Origin: DATEZO01 sp035255485 | GTDB lineage: Bacteria; Pseudomonadota; Gammaproteobacteria; Burkholderiales; Burkholderiaceae_D | Assembly (NCBI GenBank): GCA_035255485.1 | Contig: DATEZO010000038.1 | Coordinates: 1 to 48,900, forward strand | Direction: 5' to 3' | Length of the DNA: 48,900 bases | Shown: positions 34,322 through 40,833 of the stretch, piece by piece | Position numbering within the stretch: position 1 is the first letter of the stretch | Layout of the letters: every line of letters begins with the position of its first letter | The notes under the pieces: generated by a model | The model's database searches: none | What the model saw: only the letters and a program-made list of their open reading frames with translations | What the model was told of the DNA's origin: nothing | Position numbers and translations under genes: made by a program

Positions 34322-35536
34322 ATGACCGCACCTCTTCCCGCAGCCCTTTTTTCCGCCATAGAAATGGCCCCCCGCGACCCGATCCTGGGCATCACTGAAG
34401 CTTTCAATGCCGACAAGAATCCGGACAAGATCAATCTCGGCGTCGGCGTATATTACGACGACAATGGCAAGGTGCCCCTGCTCGAATGCGTGCAAAAGGC
34501 AGAAGCGCAATTGATGGCCAAGGCAACGCCGCGCACTTACCTCCCGATCGACGGCCTTGCCGCATACGACAAGGCGGTGCAGGAACTGGTATTCGGTGCC
34601 GACAGCGCAGTCATCCAGCAAAAACGTGCAATTACCGTGCAAGCCCTGGGCGGCACCGGCGCATTGAAACTGGGCGCCGACTTCCTGAAACGCTTCTCGC
34701 CCGATTCCCAGGTATGGATTAGCGACCCGAGCTGGGAAAATCACCGCGCCCTGTTCGAATCCGCCGGCTTTACCGTCAATAATTATCCGTATTACGATCC
34801 GGCCACGCGCGGCGTCAACTTCGCCGGCATGCTCGATGCGCTCAACACCATGCCAGCCGGCGCCATCGTGCTGCTGCACGCCTGCTGCCACAATCCGACC
34901 GGCGCGGACTTGACCGACGCGCAATGGACTGAAGTCATTCAGGTCGTGACGCAGCGCGGCCTGATTCCGTTTCTTGATATGGCCTACCAGGGCTTTGGCG
35001 ACGGTATCGAAGAAGACGGCAAGGTGGTGCGCCTGTTTGCGCAAGCCGGTGGCCCGCTGTTCGTCTCGAATTCATTCTCGAAATCCTTCTCGCTGTACGG
35101 CGAACGTGTCGGCGCGTTGAGCATCGTCGCCGTCAGTGCGGAAGAAGCCGCGCGCGTGCTGTCGCAACTGAAGCGCGTCATCCGCACCAACTATTCGAAC
35201 CCGCCGACACATGGAGGCCAAGTGGTAGCGACCGCGCTTGCCGCACCCGAACTGCGCACACTGTGGGAAGAAGAACTGGCCGGCATGCGCGTGCGCATTC
35301 GTGCAATGCGCCAGGCACTGGTGGAAAAACTGAAAGCAAAAGCGCCGAATCACGATTTCGATTTCGTCATCAGGCAGCGTGGCATGTTCTCGTATTCCGG
35401 CCTGACCAAATCGCAGGTCGACCGCTTGCGCGACGAATTCTCGATCTACGCGGTGGACACCGGTCGCATTTGCGTCGCTGCGCTGAACTCGCGGAATATC
35501 GACAAGGTGGTCGATGCAATCGCAAAGGTTCTTTGA
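34322..35536 (+). CDS. aromatic/aspartate aminotransferase (class I)
   Basis: A 404-aa fold type I PLP enzyme. It has LGVGVYYDDNGKVPLLECV near residue 40, the PLP-stacking region VQALGGTGALKLGADFL, the Asn and Asp/Tyr of HNPTGADLT and LDMAYQGFGDG, the Schiff-base Lys of SNSFSKSFSLYGERVG (about 245-260) and a substrate-carboxylate Arg near the C-terminus (DTGRICVAALN). It resembles TyrB/AspC. It is likely in tyrosine, phenylalanine and aspartate transamination; specificity is not readable by eye. It is followed by tRNA-Asn. Confidence 0.93.
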   Translation: MTAPLPAALFSAIEMAPRDPILGITEAFNADKNPDKINLGVGVYYDDNGKVPLLECVQKAEAQLMAKATPRTYLPIDGLAAYDKAVQELVFGADSAVIQQKRAITVQALGGTGALKLGADFLKRFSPDSQVWISDPSWENHRALFESAGFTVNNYPYYDPATRGVNFAGMLDALNTMPAGAIVLLHACCHNPTGADLTDAQWTEVIQVVTQRGLIPFLDMAYQGFGDGIEEDGKVVRLFAQAGGPLFVSNSFSKSFSLYGERVGALSIVAVSAEEAARVLSQLKRVIRTNYSNPPTHGGQVVATALAAPELRTLWEEELAGMRVRIRAMRQALVEKLKAKAPNHDFDFVIRQRGMFSYSGLTKSQVDRLRDEFSIYAVDTGRICVAALNSRNIDKVVDAIAKVL

Positions 35537-35545
35537 TCAATGCCA

Positions 35546-35577
35546 TGCGCAAAAGCACTTCCACTACTTCTTGCGCA
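35546..35577 (+). terminator. weak hairpin after the aminotransferase gene
   Basis: TGCGCAA pairs with TTGCGCA across an 18-nt loop, 10 nt after the stop codon. It lacks a U-tract, so termination here is uncertain. Confidence 0.3.
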
Positions 35578-35612
35578 GTTCGTAAAACAATAACCCGGCC
35601 ATACGGACGGAT

Positions 35613-35642
35613 TTGACAGACCGATAAAGATCCGCCTATAAT
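35613..35642 (+). promoter_or_regulatory. consensus sigma-70 promoter of tRNA-Asn
   Basis: TTGACA at 35613-35618 and TATAAT at 35637-35642, spacing 18 nt, 11 nt before the mature tRNA 5' end. Confidence 0.9.
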
Positions 35643-35653
35643 GTTGGCTCTGT

Positions 35654-35729
35654 TCCCTGATAGCTCAGTCGGTAGAGCGACGGACTGTTAATCCGCAGGT
35701 CCCTGGTTCGAGTCCAGGTCGGGGAGCCA
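35654..35729 (+). tRNA. tRNA-Asn (GTT), integration target
   Basis: A 76-nt cloverleaf starting TCCCTGATAGCTCAGTCGG, with anticodon GTT at 35687-35689, T-arm GGTTCGAGTCC and encoded CCA. Its 3' end (GGGGAGCCA) is part of the 10-bp direct repeat that borders the integrated element, and its last 42 nt also encode the end of the recombinase on the other strand. Confidence 0.97.
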
Positions 35730-37304
35730 AGGCATTCCAAAAGTGGGCACCTTCGCGGTGCCCATTTTCTTTTCCAGTACCGCCTGCATTAATGCGGCCT
35801 TGCTGCCTGTCATCTGGACCTCATTCCCGGCAATTCGGATTTCCTTCACCAGCAGCCGCAAGTACTGCTTGGAAAACCCGCTTTCCCTGTCTAGCAACTT
35901 CGCTCTGAAGGCATTGCCGAACGCGGCAATCTGGGTCGATGTAATTTTGTCGAAGGGCAGCGCCTTCTGCTGGCGCGTGCCGGCCATTTCAATCAACGAG
36001 GCTTCACGGCGTGCCTTGAGCTTTTGAGCACGCTCCTGCAGCGTGCCATCCATCGGCAAGAAACCCTTCTCTACCGCTTCATACAGCCGGTTTGTCGCTT
36101 GCTCCAATTCCGCCAATTCTTTTTGCAAAGAGAGCAAGTGCTCGTTCTGGTTGCTGTTCGCCTCCCGGATTTGGGCTTTCAAGTCTTTCAGCATCGTTTT
36201 CAGGCGATCAGGATGCGCGACCTTATCCGCCAACGCCTGCAGCACCAGGTCATCGAGCTTATGCATCGGCACTGCTGGCGCATCGCATTGGTTGATATGC
36301 TTGCCCAAGCGGGTATTGCACTTGTAGTAGCGGTAACGACCGCCCTTCCCGGTTGCCAAAGTCATCCCCGCGCCACATTTGCCGCATTTGAGCAAACCCG
36401 TCAGCAAGGTCGGCGAATTCAAGAGGCGTGGCGGCGTGACTTCCGGCGAACGAGCATGGCGCTTGGCTTTGACCACTTCGAACGCCGCTTCATCGACAAT
36501 GGCCGGGATCGGCACGACGATCCATTCCGACTCCGGTTTGACCTGTCCGGTGCGCATATCGGTTTTGTTGAAGATGTAGCGCCCGTAATAGGCGGTATCG
36601 CACAGCAGTTGATGCACCCGGCTCTTTGACCATTGCTTGCCCCGATTCGACATGCCGCGCTCGTTCAGGTGCGCAGTAATCTGTTTCGTGCCCATCTCTT
36701 GCCCACGATGGCCGTTCAGGTACAGGTCGAAGATGGCGCGAACGACTCCGGCTTCTGTTTCATCAATGGCGAGCTTTTTCTTCTTGCCTTTGGCAGCGGG
36801 AATATCGAGTTCGATTTTCTTGTAGCCGAAGGGTGGACGCGAGCCATTGAAGTAGCCTTGCCGCGCATTCTCTTTCATGGCGCGTAAAGTGTGCTTGCCG
36901 TTTTCCTTGCTCTGATATTCATCGAATACGCTGAATATCTTGCGCATCATCTGGCCGGACGTATCGTCACTGGTTTGCTGCGTGATCGAGATAAGTTTTA
37001 CTCCAGCCTTGTTCAGACGCCGCTCATACAGGCCGAATTCGAGCGAATCCCGGAAGAAACGCGACTGGCTATGCACAATCACCGCGTCATACGGCGACGG
37101 TTTTAACGTCGCATCGCTAATCATTTGCTGGAAGACCGGACGCCGGTCATCGGTGGCGGATGCCCCCGGCTCGATGTATTCCTGCGCCACAAGGTAGCCC
37201 TGCTTGGCGCACCAGTCACGCATTTGTCGTAACTGGTCGGGAATCGACAAATCTTTGTCGGCTTGTCGGGCTGTGGAAACACGGGCATAGAGGGCAACCG
37301 CCAT
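35688..37304 (-). CDS. large serine recombinase (integrase of the element)
   Basis: A 538-aa serine recombinase: resolvase domain (residues 1-145) with Arg8 and nucleophile Ser10 in LYARVSTARQ and the RFFRDSLEFG helix; recombinase domain (about 155-275, GSRPPFGYKK); zinc ribbon with Cys307, Cys310, Cys329 and Cys340; a coiled coil (about 365-430); and a C-terminal tail. It should catalyse integration and excision. The start is ATG 37302-37304 with AGGAG upstream, 3 nt after the 50-aa gene. The last 13 codons and the stop lie inside tRNA-Asn, so the tail WLPDLDSNQGPAD is contributed by the tRNA. Serine integrases using tRNA genes are uncommon; tyrosine integrases usually do so. Confidence 0.93.
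   Translation of the reverse strand: MAVALYARVSTARQADKDLSIPDQLRQMRDWCAKQGYLVAQEYIEPGASATDDRRPVFQQMISDATLKPSPYDAVIVHSQSRFFRDSLEFGLYERRLNKAGVKLISITQQTSDDTSGQMMRKIFSVFDEYQSKENGKHTLRAMKENARQGYFNGSRPPFGYKKIELDIPAAKGKKKKLAIDETEAGVVRAIFDLYLNGHRGQEMGTKQITAHLNERGMSNRGKQWSKSRVHQLLCDTAYYGRYIFNKTDMRTGQVKPESEWIVVPIPAIVDEAAFEVVKAKRHARSPEVTPPRLLNSPTLLTGLLKCGKCGAGMTLATGKGGRYRYYKCNTRLGKHINQCDAPAVPMHKLDDLVLQALADKVAHPDRLKTMLKDLKAQIREANSNQNEHLLSLQKELAELEQATNRLYEAVEKGFLPMDGTLQERAQKLKARREASLIEMAGTRQQKALPFDKITSTQIAAFGNAFRAKLLDRESGFSKQYLRLLVKEIRIAGNEVQMTGSKAALMQAVLEKKMGTAKVPTFGMPWLPDLDSNQGPAD
35721..35730. repeat. attL-type core repeat
   Basis: GGGGAGCCAA at the tRNA-Asn 3' end, repeated exactly at 40523-40532. Confidence 0.8.
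35739..35774 (+). terminator. plus-strand terminator inside the recombinase gene
   Basis: TGGGCACC (35744-35751) pairs with GGTGCCCA (35757-35764) around TTCGC, flanked by AAAAG and TTTTCTTTT. It is oriented to end transcription from tRNA-Asn, 10 nt after the CCA, and lies within the antisense of the recombinase C-terminal codons. It would replace the native terminator displaced to 40540. Confidence 0.8.
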
Positions 37305-37307
37305 GGC

Positions 37308-37460
37308 TTAATTCTCCTGTTCGGATGTTTGCCAAATCATTTCTTTGAGCAGTTCAGGCAAGTATTGGCGTACCAGCGTCAATTCCGGTTCACTAATCGG
37401 CTCTTCGGACAGTGAGGCGTCAAACGCAATCACCATATCGAATGAAGGTAATTTTTTCAC
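37308..37460 (-). CDS. 50-aa protein coupled to the recombinase gene
   Basis: A GTG-started frame, VKKLPSFDMVIAFDASLSEE, ending QYLPELLKEMIWQTSEQEN. The GTG at 37458-37460 follows the stop codon of the 78-aa gene with no gap, and GGAGG lies about 9 nt upstream. The TAA is 3 nt before the recombinase ATG and overlaps that gene's AGGAG region. Product acidic, soluble, with an amphipathic C-terminal helix. No family recognised; the position suggests a recombination directionality factor or a regulator of the recombinase, which is inference. Confidence 0.7.
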   Translation of the reverse strand: MKKLPSFDMVIAFDASLSEEPISEPELTLVRQYLPELLKEMIWQTSEQEN

Positions 37461-37697
37461 TCATGGCGCACCTCCTTTCTTGCTCATATCGGCCTGCCCT
37501 GCCCGTTCCTTGTGCTGCCTGCTGCCCTCGGCAAGAATGCGCTCCAAATCCTGTTCAAATCCCTGCTTGCCGAGTTCATTCAATAACAACTTGCGAAATG
37601 CGATGTACTGCGATTGCGGAAACGCCGCCTGCGCCATGTCCAACAGCTTGGACTTGCGGCTATTTAAGGCTTGGCGGATGGCGTTGAAATCGATCAT
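37461..37697 (-). CDS. 78-aa protein overlapping the replication gene
   Basis: Helical, charged protein: MIDFNAIRQALNSRKSKLLD, then AFPQSQYIAFRKLLLNELGK and FEQDLERILAEGSRQHKERA. Its ATG (37695-37697) overlaps the replication gene's TGA as ATGA, so translation is probably coupled. The C-terminal codons supply the ribosome binding site of the next gene. No family recognised. It sits where RstB-like or copy-control proteins are found in small rolling-circle elements, a positional analogy only. Confidence 0.75.
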   Translation of the reverse strand: MIDFNAIRQALNSRKSKLLDMAQAAFPQSQYIAFRKLLLNELGKQGFEQDLERILAEGSRQHKERAGQADMSKKGGAP

Positions 37698-38761
37698 TTC
37701 CCGAGCCTGATCGCATCGATGCGCTTTTGCACATCGGTTTTCCATGTCAGTGGATCATGCACCCGCGACAGCAAGCCTTGCAGATGTACCAGTGCTTCGG
37801 TGTTCGATGCCATCGCCTTGCCATGCATGACGCAATCCATCGCGGCAATGGCCTTTAAATAGCCTTGAATACTGACCGCCATGCGCATCAAACGCGCTTG
37901 CAGCAATTCCTTTTCATCAAAGGAACGCAGCACCCCCTGCACATTTAACGTATTGATTTGCGCTTGCAAATCGATCCATAGCGGATGCAGCGGCCAGCGT
38001 GAACGGTTGCTGTCATCAGTTGGAATGCGCAACGTGGTATGGCTCTGACACAGGTAGCGCAATAAGTCACCTCGCCCTGCGTTGAGATCATCGAAGGTAC
38101 GGATTGCGAACTGCCTCAGCTTATCCTTGCGCACCTGCCATTCGATGCGCCAGACGTTTTCTTCGATACCGTCCCATAACGGAAAGAACCAGTGCTTGCC
38201 ACTTTGTTCATTGATTTCCGCCACCTTGTCATAAACCCGCAACACCAGATCGCCAGTGCCCAGGTTGAAGGTTTGGATTTGTCGGTTCTTCCGGTACTGG
38301 ATATCGGCTGCCGACATTGACACGAAACTGTCTTCGTCGAAATCGATCTTCGGCAAGTGGTAGTCGAAGGTGAAATCGACGCGGGACAGGCTTTCCGTTC
38401 GATACGGACGCAAGCCAAGCGACTGCGCCCATGCCATGAATTGCCGGTGAAGAGTAGCAGCGCCTTTATGCCACAAGGCAATGCTGCGGAACGTCACAAA
38501 GAAGGAAGGATCGTTGAATTCGCCAAACTCAATGGTCATGTCCGCGTTTTCGATGACGAATGGATAACCGGAACCCGAACCATACGGCTGAAGCAGGAAC
38601 TCCCGGCCACCTAATTCAATTTTGACCGGCTCGCGCTTTTTGCTGAGTTTGAGGCGCTCCTTTTCCACAGATAGACGATTAAAGTCGAGCGCACACTGCG
38701 GCGTGGGCCGCAGGAAGTAAGCACACTCGACAGTATCCAGCCCGGACAGGAGCAGCTTCAT
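37694..38761 (-). CDS. replication initiation protein, Rep_trans type
   Basis: A 355-aa protein with the pattern of the Rep_trans (pT181 RepC/CTX-phage RstA) initiators: SLSRVDFTFDY (about residues 124-134), a region of hydrophobic strands, DLVLRVYDKVAEI (171-183) and VWRIEWQVRKDKLRQF (203-218). These proteins nick a double-strand origin and start rolling-circle replication. The exact nicking Tyr cannot be assigned by eye; Tyr177 of VYDK is conserved in the family. The ATG has GGAG 6 nt upstream and is 3 nt from the RHH gene stop. It suggests that the excised element replicates. Confidence 0.8.
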   Translation of the reverse strand: MKLLLSGLDTVECAYFLRPTPQCALDFNRLSVEKERLKLSKKREPVKIELGGREFLLQPYGSGSGYPFVIENADMTIEFGEFNDPSFFVTFRSIALWHKGAATLHRQFMAWAQSLGLRPYRTESLSRVDFTFDYHLPKIDFDEDSFVSMSAADIQYRKNRQIQTFNLGTGDLVLRVYDKVAEINEQSGKHWFFPLWDGIEENVWRIEWQVRKDKLRQFAIRTFDDLNAGRGDLLRYLCQSHTTLRIPTDDSNRSRWPLHPLWIDLQAQINTLNVQGVLRSFDEKELLQARLMRMAVSIQGYLKAIAAMDCVMHGKAMASNTEALVHLQGLLSRVHDPLTWKTDVQKRIDAIRLGK

Positions 38762-38764
38762 GGA

Positions 38765-39148
38765 TTACTCCGACCAGAGCAGGTCGGACTCATAAAAAGG
38801 TGTGGGGTTTTCTACGCCCAACTCTTTTTCCAGTTCTTTGTAGTGGTGATTTGTACGCTCGCGGAACTGAGCTGCCGGACCCACCGCAAAAAAAAGCTCT
38901 ACACCTTGATCGTCAACCATTCCATGACACGCTGGCCCTTGATAGGACGGTAACGCCTTCTCTACGTCCATCAACGCAGCAGAAAGCAAATCACCCACGA
39001 TCTGGGTGCGAGTTTTATTGGGATAAAGGTCGCACAGCGCGGAGATCTTGGCAGCCACATGGACCGGCAGGCGAAAGGATGATTGTTTGGCGGTTAAGTG
39101 GGTGTTATCGGGAGCACCCCAGACATTGACGAGATCAGAAGCTTTCAT
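38765..39148 (-). CDS. ribbon-helix-helix-type DNA-binding protein
   Basis: A 127-aa protein. Residues about 24-60 (SFRLPVHVAAKISALCDLYP then NKTRTQIVGDLLSAAL) fit a CopG/Arc-like beta-strand plus two helices; the remainder is acidic and ends with YKELEKELG. As the first gene of the operon it is a good candidate for the autorepressor acting at the palindrome between -35 and -10 (39190-39205). The ATG has AAGGG upstream. Family assignment rests on pattern only. Confidence 0.6.
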   Translation of the reverse strand: MKASDLVNVWGAPDNTHLTAKQSSFRLPVHVAAKISALCDLYPNKTRTQIVGDLLSAALMDVEKALPSYQGPACHGMVDDQGVELFFAVGPAAQFRERTNHHYKELEKELGVENPTPFYESDLLWSE

Positions 39149-39180
39149 GCCGCTTACCCTTTAGTAACATTGGCAAGCAC

Positions 39181-39208
39181 AGTTTATCTACATTTTAATA
39201 AATGTCAA
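39181..39208 (-). promoter_or_regulatory. promoter of the element operon with internal palindrome
   Basis: TTGACA (39203-39208) and TAAACT (39181-39186) with 16-nt spacing on the minus strand, 33 nt upstream of the RHH gene. ACATTT-TAAT-AAATGT (39190-39205) lies between and overlaps the -35, a likely operator; related ACATTTAAT units continue upstream. Confidence 0.7.
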
Positions 39209-39239
39209 TTAAATGTTAAACGCAATGTTCCGACTGCAC

Positions 39240-39276
39240 GGGGCGCGGGCAGCCGCAGCGCGGCTACCCACACCCC
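39240..39276. other. GC-rich hairpin, candidate replication origin
   Basis: AGCCGC-AGC-GCGGCT (39251-39265) with outer GGG/CCC and GGGG/CCCC pairs. It lies between the rep operon and the cargo gene. A second stem CCCCCG/CGGGGG spans 39367-39389. Rolling-circle origins are often such hairpins; no nick-site consensus could be assigned. Confidence 0.35.
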
Positions 39277-39419
39277 GCACAGCCGGCCTATGCCCTTCTC
39301 TTCGAATTGCCTTTTTTGGTTGCAAGCAAGATAATTACTTTTAGTTAATTTTTATGTATCCATAGCCCCCCGTGTTACTAAGACGGGGGAACCGACGCGA
39401 CGACCTCGACGTAGACAAC

Positions 39420-40466
39420 ATGAACAACAAGGTACATCTCCCCCTTCCTCCCAGCAACTATTCGGTAATGCTTCCGTGTGAGCCCGACCAGTTTCGAGAC
39501 TTCATAAGCGGTTTACTTGGAAAGCCGCAAACCATAACGCAGCAAATGCGAAGCGTCTTCGAGATAACAAAACAAGAACTTGTTAACATTTACCATCTCA
39601 TTTATCAGCGCATTGATCAGCAAAATCATGGAACGCTAATCCAATTTACGACACGTATCGTTTTCGATGACGGAACCTCTGTTCTCCTTAACAGTCTTGA
39701 CGATCTACTCAACTATCATGAGGTTCGCCCCGTTATTTCAACGCAAGTGCACCTGTCTTGGGTGTTTCTAATACAGTTTCAAGACCGAAACGTCCCAGAA
39801 AAGCAAACAATCGATGTCTCCTTTATTGCTGGAAAAAAAGGAACAGCCTCTTACGATAGAGACGAGTTTGTCACAGCCTTTCTGCAGAATTTACCAATTG
39901 GTAACACCGCTTTTCGAATTCAGCACACCGCTCGGACTTGGGGGGCCGACATTCAGGGCTTACTTGAAGATCATCTGAATTCGATTTTGCTTAAGGAATC
40001 AGTGCTAAGAACTCTTCTTCGGCGGCACAGTGGAAAGCTTTCGATGTTTGTCGCTTTGCTAATCATGGCGATAACGCTCGTTATGGTTTTCGCTACCGCA
40101 GGTGATCTAATCAGTAAGCAGAAGATTGCCGCCGCAGCTTATGCCGGTAATAACATACCGGTTGCTAAAAAAGTCGACTACATCATGGAAATTTTGGCGA
40201 CTTCAGTTTGGAACCAATTCTTATTGTCTTCGGCGATGTACATATTTATCGCGATTATTTTTTCGATTTTCGTTGGTTCGACAATTGAATCGAGTCTCCA
40301 AGGCGGCAAACCGAGCTTCGTTCTACTTACCTCAGCATCCGAAAAGGAAAAAGTTGTAAGACTCAAGATTTACAAACGCAAGTGGTTTAATTTCCTTATG
40401 TCAGTGATAGTAGGAATCACAACCGGAATCATTGGAAATATTCTTTATGCCCGATACTGGGTTTAG
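39420..40466 (+). CDS. cargo membrane protein of unknown function
   Basis: A 348-aa protein, AT-rich compared with the flanks. Residues 1-200 form a soluble domain, predicted alpha/beta, with ITKQELVNIYHLIYQRIDQQ, IQFTTRIVFDDGTSVLLNSL, HLSWVFLIQFQDRNV and QTIDVSFIAGKKG. Three hydrophobic segments follow at about 206-227, 267-287 and 323-343, with a charged cytosolic-type loop between the last two. No family recognised. It reads opposite to the element operon and is the only cargo. Such genes often act in phage defence or host interaction; this is inference. The ATG at 39420 lacks a clear ribosome binding site; an in-frame GTG at 39372 is possible. Confidence 0.75.
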   Translation: MNNKVHLPLPPSNYSVMLPCEPDQFRDFISGLLGKPQTITQQMRSVFEITKQELVNIYHLIYQRIDQQNHGTLIQFTTRIVFDDGTSVLLNSLDDLLNYHEVRPVISTQVHLSWVFLIQFQDRNVPEKQTIDVSFIAGKKGTASYDRDEFVTAFLQNLPIGNTAFRIQHTARTWGADIQGLLEDHLNSILLKESVLRTLLRRHSGKLSMFVALLIMAITLVMVFATAGDLISKQKIAAAAYAGNNIPVAKKVDYIMEILATSVWNQFLLSSAMYIFIAIIFSIFVGSTIESSLQGGKPSFVLLTSASEKEKVVRLKIYKRKWFNFLMSVIVGITTGIIGNILYARYWV

Positions 40467-40522
40467 CTCTACCACTCGAATTGCAATAACCACTCTTCCC
40501 GGTTCTCGGATTCATTTGCATT

Positions 40523-40532
40523 GGGGAGCCAA
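40523..40532. repeat. attR-type core repeat
   Basis: GGGGAGCCAA, identical to the tRNA-Asn 3' end at 35721-35730. In a circle the joined site would read TTGG-GGAG-CCAA, a small inverted repeat typical of a recombination core. Confidence 0.8.
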
Positions 40533-40539
40533 AAAATTC

Positions 40540-40575
40540 AAGGGGTTACGTGAAAACGTAACCCCTTTTGTTTTG
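40540..40575 (+). terminator. displaced native terminator of tRNA-Asn
   Basis: AAGGGGTTACGT pairs perfectly over 12 bp with ACGTAACCCCTT around a GAAA tetraloop, followed by TTTTGTTTTG. It lies 8 nt after the right repeat, so before integration it would have followed the tRNA CCA end by about 10 nt. Confidence 0.92.
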
Positions 40576-40784
40576 TCGAATTAGACGGTTTATTAGACAG
40601 TGCCTAATAAGGTGTCACCCTCCCGCTCTCTTTCTCCTATCCGTGGAGAAAATTTTTCCGCCCTGATCCGGCCAAATTATCCTATCGCCGACGGCAAACA
40701 CTTCTACGAATTCGAATTCGAGTATTCGCTGCCACAATAGCCCGCACGCTGCCAATAGTGGTAGGCGCATATCCGATCAAGGAA
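40576..40784. other. gene-free interval upstream of the SRPBCC gene
   Basis: About 210 nt between the displaced tRNA terminator and the IS66 target duplication. It is the original 5' region of the SRPBCC gene; it ends in AAGGA (40779-40783), the separated ribosome binding site. No gene is seen. Confidence 0.5.
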
Positions 40785-40792
40785 ACCGCAAT
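40785..40792. repeat. IS66 target duplication, left copy
   Basis: ACCGCAAT, repeated at 43173-43180 directly outside the other end of the insertion sequence. Confidence 0.93.
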
Positions 40793-40833
40793 GTAAGCGC
40801 CCGGCGATGTCGCCTTGACGCATTGGCGTGAAG

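Larger units (their letters stand above)
35721..40532. mobile_element. integrative element in tRNA-Asn with Rep_trans replication protein and serine recombinase
   Basis: About 4.8 kb between 10-bp repeats GGGGAGCCAA. The minus-strand operon is RHH protein, replication initiator, 78-aa protein, 50-aa protein, serine recombinase; a plus-strand membrane-protein cargo gene lies at the far end. No capsid, relaxase or conjugation genes are present. Directly after the right repeat is AAAATTCA and a perfect terminator (40540-40575), which is what one expects after an intact tRNA gene, so the right border is well supported. It could be an integrating rolling-circle plasmid or a minimal phage satellite. 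Confidence 0.82.

Noticed and set aside
39149..39419. CRISPR-like repeats in the AT-rich part of the element
   Set aside because: The ACATTTAAT units are short, close together and fit an operator; there are no regular spacers.
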